A stretch of DNA of 64,000 nucleotides from Spartinivicinus marinus (lineage in GTDB: Bacteria > Pseudomonadota > Gammaproteobacteria > Pseudomonadales > Zooshikellaceae): contig NZ_JAPJZK010000001.1 of assembly GCF_026309355.1 (NCBI RefSeq), forward strand, positions 1,178,001 to 1,242,000, written 5' to 3'. The notes beneath the pieces are model-generated. The model was not told the DNA's origin. It was given only the letters and a program-made list of their open reading frames with translations, and searched no databases. The position numbers and the translations under genes are program-made. Positions within the stretch are counted from its first letter, which is position 1. Each line of letters starts with the position of its first letter. Below are positions 48,659-58,731 of this stretch, one piece after another.

Positions 48659-50335
48659 TTACTTATTTTTCCAGCTCCACTGTTGATAGTCGCTTTTGTA
48701 TTTTTTCCATACCCCTGTCCAATCGCCATAATAACGCCCAAAATGTGTCAAATAAAAGTTAGGGTATGCTACGTTATTGATTCGACCACCATCCAATTGC
48801 CAGCGTTGATTTAGCTGCTCTGACTTACACTCCCCTAGCTCTGCGGTATTCACACCTTTTTTCCAATTACGCATTATCAAACATTTACTTGGCGCATGCT
48901 TAGGGTGAACCAGACCTTTACTATCAATGCTCCATAATTGACTAGCTGCTCCAGTACAGTCACCTGAACTGGCCCGGACTCCTGTTTTACCGCTATCGGA
49001 GAGAATGCCTAAACAAGTACCTTTTCCTGTAGATAGCTGCTTATACTTGCCATCATCCGGGTTTGGATCTGGATCAGGCTTAGGTGGCTGAGGGTTACCA
49101 TCATCCGCATGCTTAGCCATTTCTACTACAAACGCTGTAGCCAACTTTGAGAATTTCAATGCATGATTCGCATTGCCTCCCATTTGCCCTAAGGTATCTC
49201 GCTCTGTATGGATACTTCTATTACTTTGATTAAACTTAGCTTCAAAGGGCATTGATGCCGGGAACCCATTATTATGCCATGATGCATGATCTGAACACCC
49301 ATAACCACAACGAGTATAGCCAACCTTTAATTGTGGCAAGTATTTTTTTGCTAACTCAGCGATAAACTTATTTTGCTTATCACTGGTATAGTCAGACACC
49401 AAATTAAAGTCATCTTGAGAGCCGTTATAGTTAGTCATATCTAACTGCATAACACCAACCACTTTAGCTCCTTGGTTTTTATGCTGGCGAGCAATTTCAG
49501 CAGACCCTCTCAACCCCACTTCTTCTGCCGCATACCCCATGAACTTTATGGTTTTTTTCGGTTTAAAATTACTTTCTACTAGCACCCGAATAACTTCAGA
49601 AATCGTTGCAATACCAGAAGCATTATCATCTGCCCCTGGTGCTTTCAGCCGCGTATTTCCTCGACCATTAATTGAATCTAAGTGTCCACCGATCACAACA
49701 ATTTCATTAGGTGTTTCCGAGCCCTGCCAGGTCATTACCACAGAGGGTTGCTCCCAGCCATTGTGATCAACCGTTTTTACTGATATGCCACTTTTTTCAC
49801 CAACCAGTTTTTGCCAAAAACCTTTAATCCAGTTGGCAGCTTCAACACCCGTTTTACTTTTATAGTATCGATCATGATAACTCGACAATTGTTGTATAGT
49901 TGCACGAATACTGCTTTCTTTGGTTTGAGCAATCAGTTTCCTTACCATTTCATCTTCACTGATTTGGTAGTTAATAGCTGCAACTGAGGTTGGCGGGTTG
50001 AATGCATTTGCAACACCTGAGATTGCCGCTTCAGCAGTTTCATGCTGAATAAAACCACCACAGCGCTTTTGCTTCATATGCAAATACAAACTTAGTGTAG
50101 GAACTTTCTTAGGATGAATAGCAACAATATGGACTTTACCCTGACTAATATTTGTTAACCGATCAATCAAACCTTGCTCTGTTTCATAACCAGAAAATAA
50201 GTTTGGCATTCCTTCTTTGACTAATTGATAAGCTTCATCATCTACTGTAATCCAAGCAGGTGGCTGCTCGCCGGCAAACCCTAGACCACTTAATGCGCCA
50301 ACTAATGCAATAGCGCCAATATTTTTTATCAGCAT
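48659..50335 (-). CDS. Secreted M28 zinc aminopeptidase with C-terminal ricin-type lectin domain
   Basis: The 558-residue protein has a signal peptide (cleavage near GFAGEQ), a propeptide (to about 135), an M28 catalytic domain (about 140-410) and, after a Pro/Asp-rich linker (QPPKPDPDPNPDD), a beta-trefoil with QxW motifs (ASQLWSI, LNQRWQL, YQQWSW). Two-zinc ligands are H218 (GGHLDS), D236 (GADDNASG), E271/E272 (AAEEVG), D299 (QLDM) and H376 (IHTERD). It resembles Vibrio leucyl aminopeptidase. It should release N-terminal amino acids outside the cell, with the lectin domain binding a glycan or being removed. It is inserted between mla and kds blocks that are neighbours in Pseudomonas. Confidence 0.9.
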   Translation of the reverse strand: MLIKNIGAIALVGALSGLGFAGEQPPAWITVDDEAYQLVKEGMPNLFSGYETEQGLIDRLTNISQGKVHIVAIHPKKVPTLSLYLHMKQKRCGGFIQHETAEAAISGVANAFNPPTSVAAINYQISEDEMVRKLIAQTKESSIRATIQQLSSYHDRYYKSKTGVEAANWIKGFWQKLVGEKSGISVKTVDHNGWEQPSVVMTWQGSETPNEIVVIGGHLDSINGRGNTRLKAPGADDNASGIATISEVIRVLVESNFKPKKTIKFMGYAAEEVGLRGSAEIARQHKNQGAKVVGVMQLDMTNYNGSQDDFNLVSDYTSDKQNKFIAELAKKYLPQLKVGYTRCGYGCSDHASWHNNGFPASMPFEAKFNQSNRSIHTERDTLGQMGGNANHALKFSKLATAFVVEMAKHADDGNPQPPKPDPDPNPDDGKYKQLSTGKGTCLGILSDSGKTGVRASSGDCTGAASQLWSIDSKGLVHPKHAPSKCLIMRNWKKGVNTAELGECKSEQLNQRWQLDGGRINNVAYPNFYLTHFGRYYGDWTGVWKKYKSDYQQWSWKNK

Positions 50336-51059
50336 GGGGAGTATAACCTCGTATTTTTACTGCCACAAAAAAACAAAGCAGTAACAGTGTTTAGCCTTTA
50401 CGCTAAGAAATAAATTTTCGGGCAATCACCAAATAATTAGAAAATTTAAAAATCACCTATCAAAGTGTTAAAATAATTTAATTAGCACTCATCAATTAAA
50501 TAGTCATCACCCCAGATAGCAAAGACCGTAAAATAAAATAACTAGCTATTTCTTAATACCAGATCGCATTTTTCATTTTGACTGTATAAGTAACCCAGTT
50601 TGCTTTCAAGCCTGCGGGATAAGTCGAGGGAATGGCCTATCCAATTCATACAATAACTGATGAATAAGGAAAATTTTTTAGTTATTTTATAATAATAAAT
50701 ATTCCTAAATTAAATATGCTGACCAAGCTACAATTAGCAACTAATGCAGTGGTTAATTTTGAATCAATATTCATGACGTAGAGCGAGATTCAGCCACCTT
50801 TTTCACCCTTTTCCATACAGCTACCTCTCAGCAGCAATTAGAGCTGTTTTCTCTTCTTACCAACCTAAACGATCGTTAGTTCAAAACACGCGGTCTCAAG
50901 TAGTATTGCCAGCTGTCGATATTTGCTATTATCAGCTGTAGATTTGGACTTTGTAGTAGCTAGCTTTCTCTAACTGTTTATCGGTCGAATATTTTACCTT
51001 GCTCAATTACGACAAATACCAAATAATTTGCACCTCAAAGCAACAACATTACTGGAACT
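50336..51059. other. Divergent intergenic region between the aminopeptidase and kdsD
   Basis: This 724-bp gap contains promoters for both sides. I saw two near-identical CAGCTGT[C/A]GAT segments around 50911-50944 but no other structure, and no supported ORF. Confidence 0.4.
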
Positions 51060-52034
51060 ATGTCACACGATATTGATTTTGCTCAGTCCGCCATTCGCAC
51101 CATTAAAAGTGAGCGAGACGCTATTGATAAACTGATCCCCCGTATCGATGGTACTTTTACTCAAGCCTGCCAAATAATGCTGAACTGTAAAGGCCGAGTT
51201 GTCGTCGTTGGCATGGGCAAATCAGGCCATATCGGCAATAAAATTGCGGCAACGCTTGCCAGCACAGGTACTCCTGCATTTTTTGTTCACCCTGGTGAAG
51301 CCAGCCATGGTGATATGGGCATGATTACCGCTGATGATGTAGTACTCGCTTTGTCAAATTCAGGTAACACCGCAGAGTTAGTCATGTTAATCCCTCTATT
51401 GAAGCGGCTAGGCACTCCTTTGATTAGCATGACAGGTAATGAAAATTCAGCATTAGCCCAAGCAGCTGATGTCAACCTAGATACCTATGTAGAAAAAGAA
51501 GCCTGCCCACTGGACTTAGCACCCACCTCAAGTACTACAGTCAGCTTAGTACTAGGCGATGCTTTAGCAATTGCACTACTAGAGGCCAAAGGGTTTACAC
51601 CAGAAGACTTTGCCTTTTCACACCCTGGCGGCAGTCTAGGCCGGAAGCTTCTACTTAAAGTCACAGATATTATGCATACTGGGCAACAGCTTCCTATCGT
51701 TAGTTTATCAACACCTTTAAAGGAAGCTTTAATTGTTATTTCCCAAAAGGGGCTAGGAATGACAGCTATTGCTGACTCACAAAGCCAGCTATTGGGTGTT
51801 TTTACCGATGGTGATTTACGCCGAGTTTTAGACCAGGAGCTCAACCTCCATACAACTCCAATCAGTCAGGTTATGACAACTCAGTGCAAAACAGTAAATG
51901 CCGACATGTTAGCGGCAGAAGCCTTAAATATTATGGAAGACCACAAAATCACCAACCTGGTCGTTGTCAATCAACAAAACAAAATTGAAGGCGTCATTCA
52001 TTTACACGACATTATCAAAGCAGGGGTTGTATGA
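51060..52034 (+). CDS. kdsD: D-arabinose 5-phosphate isomerase
   Basis: KdsD converts ribulose 5-phosphate to arabinose 5-phosphate, the first step to Kdo for lipopolysaccharide. The 324-residue protein has a SIS sugar-isomerase domain (GMGKSGHIGNKIAATLASTGTPAFFVHPGEASHGDMGMI, about 50-90) and two CBS domains (about 205-324; VFTDGDLRR, TNLVVVNQQNKIEGVIHLHD). It begins the kdsD-kdsC-lptC-lptA-lptB run. Its stop overlaps the kdsC start by 4 bases. Confidence 0.95.
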   Translation: MSHDIDFAQSAIRTIKSERDAIDKLIPRIDGTFTQACQIMLNCKGRVVVVGMGKSGHIGNKIAATLASTGTPAFFVHPGEASHGDMGMITADDVVLALSNSGNTAELVMLIPLLKRLGTPLISMTGNENSALAQAADVNLDTYVEKEACPLDLAPTSSTTVSLVLGDALAIALLEAKGFTPEDFAFSHPGGSLGRKLLLKVTDIMHTGQQLPIVSLSTPLKEALIVISQKGLGMTAIADSQSQLLGVFTDGDLRRVLDQELNLHTTPISQVMTTQCKTVNADMLAAEALNIMEDHKITNLVVVNQQNKIEGVIHLHDIIKAGVV

Positions 52035-52573
52035 ACCTTGATCCACAATTAATAGTCAAAGCACAAGCGATTAAACTTCTTGGGCTTGATGTAGACGGGG
52101 TAATGACTGATGGTCGACTGTACTTTACTGCTGATGGTCAAGAATTTAAAACCTTTAACATTTTAGATGGCCATGGCATCAAAATGCTCCAGTCTACAGG
52201 GGTAAAAGTTGCTATTATAACGGGCCGAGAAACGACAGTTGTGGCAAAACGTGCAAAAGATTTAGGCATTGAGTTGTTATTGCAAGGCCGAGAAGACAAG
52301 CGAGTCGCTTTAAATGAAATACGCCAACAGCTTCAGTTAGATTGGAATGAGATAGCTTATTTAGGTGACGATCTACCTGACTTACCAGCCATTCAGCAAG
52401 TAGGTTTGGGCCTATCTGTTCCCAATGGTTATTGGCTGGTGAAACAGCATGCTGATGGTGTCACTCAAACACTAGGGGGAGCAGGTGCAGTAAGAGAAGT
52501 TTGCGACTTCATTATGAGCGCACAAAATACCTTACAGCCAGCACTCACGCCTTATATGCAGGCAAGCGAATGA
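52031..52573 (+). CDS. kdsC: 3-deoxy-D-manno-octulosonate 8-phosphate phosphatase
   Basis: KdsC removes phosphate from Kdo-8-phosphate. The 180-residue HAD phosphatase of the tetrameric C0 type has the nucleophile motif LDVDGVMTDG (D20, D22), then IITGRET and AYLGDDLPDLP. It overlaps kdsD (4 bases) and lptC (4 bases), so the three are coupled. Confidence 0.95.
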   Translation: MNLDPQLIVKAQAIKLLGLDVDGVMTDGRLYFTADGQEFKTFNILDGHGIKMLQSTGVKVAIITGRETTVVAKRAKDLGIELLLQGREDKRVALNEIRQQLQLDWNEIAYLGDDLPDLPAIQQVGLGLSVPNGYWLVKQHADGVTQTLGGAGAVREVCDFIMSAQNTLQPALTPYMQASE

Positions 52574-53154
52574 ATCGAAGCAGTATTATTAGCTTAATTG
52601 CTATTCTAGTAATTGCCTACTGCGGTTATCTTGCGTTTGGCACATCCTCAACACCAGTGCCCAGTTCAAATGAACCTTTAGCAGATAACCTTGAGCAAGC
52701 ACCAGACTACTACTTAATAAACCCTCGTGTTACTCAATTTACTTTAGAGGGTAATAAAGATTACTTACTCATTGCAGATAAGATCAGTCATTACCCTCAT
52801 AATGACGTGTCTTTGTTAGCACAACCCAATATTGACTTATACAAGGCAAATAGTAGCGATCAATGGAAAACCACGGCTAGACATGGGCGGTTATTACCTG
52901 GTGGCGATATCCTTGAGCTATCTGACCAGGTCAGAGTCAAAGAGCTTAAGTCCAATGGTGAACTTGGCACTTTACTAAAAACCGACTTTTTAACCCTTTA
53001 TGCCGAGGAAGAAGTCGCCGATACTCAGCACCCAGTTGTGATAACATCCCCCAATGGCTCTATCACCCAAGGGGTTGGCATGCGGGCATTTTTAGCAAAA
53101 GATAGAATTCAACTGTTTTCTAATGTCAGGGGACACTATGAAGTTAATCAGTAA
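52570..53154 (+). CDS. lptC: LPS export protein LptC
   Basis: LptC is anchored in the inner membrane by one N-terminal helix (about 5-22) and receives LPS from LptBFG in the periplasm, passing it to LptA. The 194-residue length is typical. I start at ATG 52570, overlapping the kdsC stop; the longer frame from 52501 lies inside kdsC. Family-like segments are DYYLINPRVTQFTLEG and TDFLTLYAEEEVADTQHPV. It overlaps lptA by 17 bases. Confidence 0.9.
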   Translation: MNRSSIISLIAILVIAYCGYLAFGTSSTPVPSSNEPLADNLEQAPDYYLINPRVTQFTLEGNKDYLLIADKISHYPHNDVSLLAQPNIDLYKANSSDQWKTTARHGRLLPGGDILELSDQVRVKELKSNGELGTLLKTDFLTLYAEEEVADTQHPVVITSPNGSITQGVGMRAFLAKDRIQLFSNVRGHYEVNQ

Positions 53155-53653
53155 TTTGATTGTAGGGATTATTGCTATCTCAGCTGCAGGGCTTAGCCTG
53201 TTAAGCTGGGCACTTCCCAATGACAAAGACAAGCCCATCAATATTAAAGCCAAAAGTGCTGATATTGATGATAAGTCTGGTGTATACATTTACACCGGCA
53301 ATGTCATTATTACCCAAGGTACAATTCAAATAAGAGGTGATAAAGTCACTCTTTATTCAGACAGTAATGGCATTAACAAAATTGTTGCAGTAGGTCGTCC
53401 TGCTCACTACCGGGAAAAGCCAGCAGAAAACAAAGAACTCATTAAAGCTTATGGCCGCACGATCAAATACTACGCTACCAATGAAAAAGTAGAAGTAATC
53501 ACTAATGCCAAACTATTCCAAGAAGGAAATACCTTTACTGGCAGCCAAATAGACTACTTTGCCAAAACCCAGAAAGTGAATGCCAAAGGCGGTAAAACCA
53601 ATGAAAGCCGCGTTGAAATGGTACTGCAACCCCGTAGCAAAAAGAAACAATAG
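53138..53653 (+). CDS. lptA: LPS transport bridge protein LptA
   Basis: LptA forms the periplasmic beta-jellyroll bridge that moves LPS to the outer membrane. The 171-residue product has a signal peptide (cleavage near SLLSWALP) and the OstA-like motif AKSADIDDKSGVYIYTGNVIITQGTIQIRGDKV. The ATG at 53138 has AGGGG 5 bases upstream and is preferred over the ATG at 53123. It is followed by lptB after 6 bases. Confidence 0.92.
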   Translation: MKLISNLIVGIIAISAAGLSLLSWALPNDKDKPINIKAKSADIDDKSGVYIYTGNVIITQGTIQIRGDKVTLYSDSNGINKIVAVGRPAHYREKPAENKELIKAYGRTIKYYATNEKVEVITNAKLFQEGNTFTGSQIDYFAKTQKVNAKGGKTNESRVEMVLQPRSKKKQ

Positions 53654-53659
53654 TCGTAT

Positions 53660-54385
53660 ATGAGTATATTGAAAGCTGAGCACCTTGCCAAAAGTTATAA
53701 AGGCCGTGCTGTTGTAAAAGATGTATCCTTGCAAATTAAAAGTGGTCAGGTAGTTGGCCTACTAGGCCCTAATGGTGCGGGAAAAACCACATGCTTCTAC
53801 ATGATAGTTGGTTTAGTCCAATCAGATCATGGCAGCGTCTGGATTGATGAACAAGATATCACTCACTTCCCCATGCATGGACGAGCCCAAGCAGGTATTG
53901 GCTACTTACCACAAGAAGCCTCTGTTTTTCGTAAGTTAACTGTTACTGAAAACATACTGGCTATCTTAGAAACCCGTAAAGAGCTCAATCGGAAGCAACG
54001 CCAAGAAAAACTTAACTCACTACTTGAAGAGTTCAATATCACCCATATAAAAGACAGTAAGGGTATGAGTTTATCTGGTGGAGAGCGCCGCCGGGTAGAA
54101 ATTGCCAGAGCCTTAGCAACTGAGCCTTCTTTCATCCTACTTGATGAGCCTTTTGCTGGGGTTGACCCAATTTCGGTGAAAGACATTAAAGATATTGTCT
54201 GGCACCTGAAAGACCGTGGTATTGGTGTACTGATTACTGATCACCATGTTCGAGAAACACTTGATATTTGCGAGAATGCATACATAGTTAGTGAGGGACA
54301 CATTATCGCAGAGGGTGATGCCCAAACGGTAATGACCAACCAACAAGTCAAAGAAGTGTACCTCGGACACGACTTTAAAATATAA
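53660..54385 (+). CDS. lptB: LPS export ABC ATPase LptB
   Basis: The 241-residue ATPase drives LPS extraction by LptFG. Walker [11 protein letters not shown]-loop [14 protein letters not shown], signature [15 protein letters not shown], Walker [15 protein letters not shown]-loop [12 protein letters not shown]. It closes the lptCAB set; the permeases lptF and lptG are found at 60.9-63.1 kb. rpoN follows after 255 bp. Confidence 0.97.
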   Translation: MSILKAEHLAKSYKGRAVVKDVSLQIKSGQVVGLLGPNGAGKTTCFYMIVGLVQSDHGSVWIDEQDITHFPMHGRAQAGIGYLPQEASVFRKLTVTENILAILETRKELNRKQRQEKLNSLLEEFNITHIKDSKGMSLSGGERRRVEIARALATEPSFILLDEPFAGVDPISVKDIKDIVWHLKDRGIGVLITDHHVRETLDICENAYIVSEGHIIAEGDAQTVMTNQQVKEVYLGHDFKI

Positions 54386-54640
54386 GACAACTGGCAAGGA
54401 TACTCATATAATTTTGAGTAGTTCAGTTAAAAAGCCAGTACAAGAAACAACAATAGCAATACTGTAAACAACTGAAATAAACACACAATTGAAATCAATA
54501 AATCAATAATAGGTGCAATGGAAACATTCAGTCGCTTGTTCAGCAGCAACTCAGGTAACCGCTTTTGAATTCACTTCCATTGTTGTTGACTTTGCCAAAT
54601 CAAAACAGGCACGATTGCACTATAAGGTAATTGTTTAGCA

Positions 54641-56161
54641 ATGAAGCCATCCCTGGTTTTGAAAATTGGCCAGCAGCTGACGATGACACCGCAGCTGCAG
54701 CAAGCCATAAAATTACTCCAACTATCCACATTGGATTTACAGCAAGAAGTTCAACAGGCGCTTGAATCCAACCCAATGCTTGAGCTGACTGATGAGTCTG
54801 ATAACAACTCATCAACAAACAGTGATGACAACGATCCTCAGCAGCTCAACAGTTCGGGCCTAAATGGTTCGGACTCCACCAAAAGCCAAGACGACAGCAG
54901 TACATCAGAAAGCAGTCATGATGGCTCAGAAGAAACCAGCTGGTCAGAAGAAATTCCCAATGATCTTCCCGTTGATAGCGCCTGGGATGATATCTACCAG
55001 ACATCTTCAGCCCCTATCAGCTCAGCTCCAGCAGATGATGACGAGTATGACTTCAGCAACCGCAATGGCACCACTGAATCCTTACATAGTCATTTGGATT
55101 GGCAGCTTAATTTAACCCCCATGTCAGATAATGACCGTTTGGTAGCAATTGCTATCATTGATGCAATCAATAATGATGGTTATCTCAGTTGTAGCACTGA
55201 AGAGATTTGGGAAGGCTTAGATCCAGAATTAGAAATGTCCCTAGAGGAAGTGGAGATAGTCTTAAGGCGCCTCCAACACTTTGATCCCGTTGGTGTTGCT
55301 GCAAGAAGCTTGCAGGAATGCTTACAGATTCAGCTATCACACTTACCTGAAGATACTCCTTTTCTTGATAACGCCAGATTGATTGTAGCCAAATACTTAG
55401 GTTTGTTGGGTCATCATGACTACAATCAGCTTATGCGTCGTACTAAGCTTAAAGAAGAAGAACTAGCCGAAAGCATTAAATTGATTCAAGCTCTTAACCC
55501 AAAACCTGGAGCCGATATCCAGTCATCCGAAACAGAATATGTGATTCCTGATGTATTTGTCAGAAAGCATAATGACCGCTGGTTGGTAGAGCTCAACGCC
55601 GAAGCGACGCCGAAGCTGCGCATTAATAACAACTATGCATCACTGGTTAAGCGAGCTGATAGCAGTTCAGATAACACTTACCTGAAAAACCACTTGCAAG
55701 AAGCCCGTTGGTTTTTAAAAAGCTTACAAAGCCGCAATGAAACGCTAATGAAAGTTGCGACTCGCATTGTTGAGCATCAGCGAGGTTTTTTAGAGTATGG
55801 CGAAGAGGCAATGAAGCCACTAGTCCTTCACGATATCGCTGAAGCAGTCGGTATGCATGAATCTACTATCTCCCGGGTGACTACCCAAAAATTCATGCAT
55901 ACACCACGAGGTATCTTTGAGCTGAAATATTTTTTCTCGAGCCATGTTAGTACTTCATCAGGAGGGGAGTGCTCATCTACGGCTATCCGAGCTATTATTA
56001 AAAAATTAGTATCAGTGGAGAACCCTAAAAAACCATTAAGTGACAGCAAAATTGCAAGCTTACTGGAAGAGCAAGGCATCAAAGTGGCAAGACGAACAAT
56101 TGCCAAGTATCGTGAGTCTCTATCCATCCCGCCTTCTAATGAACGAAAGCGGCTGGTATAA
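54641..56161 (+). CDS. rpoN: RNA polymerase sigma-54 factor
   Basis: The 506-residue protein has the glutamine-rich activator-responsive region I ([21 protein letters not shown]), an acidic, serine-rich region II (about 50-130), the core-binding domain and the C-terminal RpoN box [10 protein letters not shown] that reads the -24 promoter element. Sigma-54 directs nitrogen, motility and other regulons with enhancer-binding proteins. The order lptB-rpoN-hpf-ptsN-rapZ-ptsO is conserved in gammaproteobacteria. Confidence 0.97.
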   Translation: MKPSLVLKIGQQLTMTPQLQQAIKLLQLSTLDLQQEVQQALESNPMLELTDESDNNSSTNSDDNDPQQLNSSGLNGSDSTKSQDDSSTSESSHDGSEETSWSEEIPNDLPVDSAWDDIYQTSSAPISSAPADDDEYDFSNRNGTTESLHSHLDWQLNLTPMSDNDRLVAIAIIDAINNDGYLSCSTEEIWEGLDPELEMSLEEVEIVLRRLQHFDPVGVAARSLQECLQIQLSHLPEDTPFLDNARLIVAKYLGLLGHHDYNQLMRRTKLKEEELAESIKLIQALNPKPGADIQSSETEYVIPDVFVRKHNDRWLVELNAEATPKLRINNNYASLVKRADSSSDNTYLKNHLQEARWFLKSLQSRNETLMKVATRIVEHQRGFLEYGEEAMKPLVLHDIAEAVGMHESTISRVTTQKFMHTPRGIFELKYFFSSHVSTSSGGECSSTAIRAIIKKLVSVENPKKPLSDSKIASLLEEQGIKVARRTIAKYRESLSIPPSNERKRLV

Positions 56162-56343
56162 AGTAGATGCATGTGTAAAGGTATAAACAGATTAGCGCTT
56201 AACTATGCGTTATATTGACTAGCAACAAGCAATACCAAATCTGCTGGCATTACACTCAGTTCAGTAATGAAGCAGTTGACAATCAGCCTTACAATTCAGT
56301 AAAGCTGGTTAACAACCATTAAGTCCTATTAGGAGGTCGTTGC

Positions 56344-56652
56344 ATGCAAGTTAACATCAGTGGTCATCATGTAGAAGTGACTGATGCGTTGCGCCAATAT
56401 GTCATCAAAAAACTCGATCGCATTGAAAACCATTTTGATAGCATTACTAACGTGCAAATCACCCTAAGTGTTGAGAAACTCCGTCAAAAAGCAGAAGCCA
56501 ACTTGCACGTAAGGGGTGCTGATATTGCCGCCACAGCAGAATCTGAAGATATGTATGCAGCAATTGACTTACTTAGTGATAAACTAGCCCGACAGCTAAG
56601 CAAGCACAAAGAGAAAACCCTGGATCGACTTCAGGGAGCCAGTATTCGTTAA
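56344..56652 (+). CDS. hpf: Ribosome hibernation promoting factor, short form
   Basis: The 102-residue S30AE protein binds the 30S decoding region to make inactive 100S ribosomes in stationary phase. Signatures are MQVNISGHHVEVTDALRQYV and ANLHVRGADIAATAES. The length identifies the short HPF type. A near-perfect AGGAGGT site lies upstream of the ATG. Confidence 0.95.
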   Translation: MQVNISGHHVEVTDALRQYVIKKLDRIENHFDSITNVQITLSVEKLRQKAEANLHVRGADIAATAESEDMYAAIDLLSDKLARQLSKHKEKTLDRLQGASIR

Positions 56653-56675
56653 AGTAGTTTATTTATTTAAAAAGC

Positions 56676-57137
56676 ATGAAAATAGAACAATTCCTTCTCC
56701 CACAATGCACCCTTACCGGGGTGCAAGGGGGGAGTAAAAAACGTGTTTTACAGCTTATTGCCAACCTATTAGCCGAGTATTCCAGTAATATTGATGCTAA
56801 CGAGCTATTTGATAACTTAATCAATCGGGAACGGTTAGGTAGCACAGGCTTTGGGAATGGGATTGCCATTCCCCATTGTCGCCTTGAAAGCTGCCACAAA
56901 CCATTTGCCTGCCTGCTTAAACTGGAAGAAGGCATCGACTTTGATGCAATAGACGGGCACCCTGTGGACGTTATTTTTGCTCTGGTTGTTCCTGCCGAAG
57001 CCACTAACGAGCACCTCGCCATCTTACAAGAACTTGCCACTCGATTTGAAAACTCAAGCTACCGCAATAACTTGCGCCAAGCAGACACTAATCCAGACTT
57101 ATTTGATATAGCAATCCAAAGCGTTCCTACTGCATAA
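56676..57137 (+). CDS. ptsN: Nitrogen-PTS EIIA protein PtsN
   Basis: The 153-residue PTS IIA domain of the nitrogen-related phosphotransfer chain has the phosphorylated histidine H67 in GFGNGIAIPHCRL. It receives phosphate from PtsO (NPr, encoded two genes on) and regulates potassium and phosphate-stress responses by protein contacts. It is 23 bp after hpf. Confidence 0.95.
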   Translation: MKIEQFLLPQCTLTGVQGGSKKRVLQLIANLLAEYSSNIDANELFDNLINRERLGSTGFGNGIAIPHCRLESCHKPFACLLKLEEGIDFDAIDGHPVDVIFALVVPAEATNEHLAILQELATRFENSSYRNNLRQADTNPDLFDIAIQSVPTA

Positions 57138-57295
57138 ATTTATCGTCGCCAGCCTTTAATAATTAAGTTCGTGTGCAAGAGAGCTTTCTTATGATATTCG
57201 CTTAAATAGCTTCTCTGGCGGCTATTATTTAATTAACTGCCGTATATCATTTAAACTCTGTTATAGTAAGAATTTACAAAACACTCTGCGTATAT

Positions 57296-58147
57296 ATGAA
57301 GTTAATAATAATCAGTGGCCGTTCAGGCTCAGGTAAAAGTACAGGCTTACATGTACTGGAAGACCAAGGCTATTATTGTATTGATAATATGCCTGCTGGC
57401 TTACTTCCTGCTTTTGTTGATGAAATGGAAAAAGAGCCACTTTATGATAAGGCTGCTATTAGTATTGACGCACGAAATTTTTCTCAGGATTTAAGACGCT
57501 TTCCATCCATCATGAATGCGCTGAGAGAGCAAAAAATCGAAGCTGAAATCATTTACCTTGATGCAGAACATGCCACTCTACTCAAACGCTTCAGCGAAAC
57601 TCGACGTAAACACCCACTATCCAGCCAACAATGCTCACTAGATGAAGCGATAAAAAAAGAAAAAGAAGTGCTAGAGCCCATTGCTCGACTGGCCGATCTA
57701 ACCATCGACACTAGCCAACTTTCTCTTCATGAGTTACGGGACACCATAAGTAAACGCGTTGCTCGCAAGCAACATAGCAGCATGGCACTGCTATTTCAGT
57801 CATTTGGTTTTAAAAAAGGAATCCCCATTGATGCTGACTATGTGTTTGATGTACGCTGTTTGCCAAACCCCTACTGGGTCACCCATTTACGGCAATATTC
57901 AGGGCTAGACGAGCCTGTAAAAGAGTTTTTAGGTTCTCAACAACAAGTGCTGGATATGTTTGATGACATCAAACGCTTCGTAGAACGTTGGCTGCCATGC
58001 TTTGAAGCAAATAATAGAAGTTATATTACCATTGCCCTTGGGTGTACGGGTGGTCACCATCGTTCGGTCTATATCAGTGAGAAGCTCGCTACTTACTTTC
58101 GTGAAAAGTGGCCAAATGTTCAAGTACGTCATCGAGAATTGCCTTAG
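57296..58147 (+). CDS. rapZ: RNase adapter protein RapZ
   Basis: The 283-residue P-loop protein has Walker A GRSGSGKST (8-16) and the C-terminal domain ending GCTGGHHRSVYISEKLA, which binds regulatory RNA or amino-sugar metabolites. In E. coli RapZ guides RNase E to the small RNA GlmZ and so controls glmS; whether GlmZ exists here is unknown. It lies 5 bases before ptsO. Confidence 0.94.
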   Translation: MKLIIISGRSGSGKSTGLHVLEDQGYYCIDNMPAGLLPAFVDEMEKEPLYDKAAISIDARNFSQDLRRFPSIMNALREQKIEAEIIYLDAEHATLLKRFSETRRKHPLSSQQCSLDEAIKKEKEVLEPIARLADLTIDTSQLSLHELRDTISKRVARKQHSSMALLFQSFGFKKGIPIDADYVFDVRCLPNPYWVTHLRQYSGLDEPVKEFLGSQQQVLDMFDDIKRFVERWLPCFEANNRSYITIALGCTGGHHRSVYISEKLATYFREKWPNVQVRHRELP

Positions 58148-58152
58148 GCTCC

Positions 58153-58422
58153 ATGATTCAAGAAAAAGTCACAATCATCAATAAGCTCGGCTTACATGCC
58201 CGTGCTGCAGCAAAATTTGTTTCAACCGCTGCTGCTTTTGGCAGTTCCATCAAACTGGGCAAAGATGGAAAAATGGTAGACGGCAAAAGCATTATGTCAG
58301 TGATGATGTTAGCAGCCAGCAAAGGAACAGTCTTAGATATTGAAGTTGATGGCGAAGATGAAAAAAGAGCCTTCGAGGCCATTACTCAACTAATAAATAA
58401 TTATTTTGATGAAGGTGAATAG
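58153..58422 (+). CDS. ptsO: Nitrogen-PTS phosphocarrier protein NPr
   Basis: This 89-residue HPr-like protein has the phosphoryl histidine H15 in NKLGLHARAAAKF and serine S46 in GKSIMSVMML. It passes phosphate from EI(Ntr) to PtsN. I start at ATG 58153, five bases after rapZ; the longer frame begins inside rapZ. Confidence 0.94.
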   Translation: MIQEKVTIINKLGLHARAAAKFVSTAAAFGSSIKLGKDGKMVDGKSIMSVMMLAASKGTVLDIEVDGEDEKRAFEAITQLINNYFDEGE

Positions 58423-58731
58423 GTTTTTCACTATCAACACCAGACTTCTGGAATCACCTATAAAACTGACTACAATCCACAATACCAGCAGCCAAACTCT
58501 TCAGGTAAACTACCCCGCCAAAGAGGGTCTGTTGACGCTTGCCTGAAACTCGCTGTTGTGACTAAAAAACCTCCAACAGTATCTTCAACTCAAAAATCAA
58601 CAGGCTCTAGTACTACATCCTATAAATAAGAGTGAAGAGAGCCTTTTACAGGCCGCTAGCCGCCACTTATTTATAGGATGCGGCACTAAAGCATTCACCC
58701 AGCCAGCTGCACTCAGCAATAGGATTACCTG
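58423..58731. other. Gap between ptsO and mgtE with a long hairpin
   Basis: This 309-bp region holds the hairpin at 58616-58680 and presumably the mgtE promoter. I could not recognise a magnesium riboswitch. No supported ORF. Confidence 0.45.
58616..58680. repeat. 15-bp perfect inverted repeat with 35-base loop
   Basis: CATCCTATAAATAAG (58616-58630) and its exact complement CTTATTTATAGGATG (58666-58680) flank 35 bases that include GGCCGCTAGCCGCC. No T-tract follows. It ends 52 bases before the mgtE start codon, so it would lie in the mgtE leader if transcription begins upstream. Confidence 0.7.
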
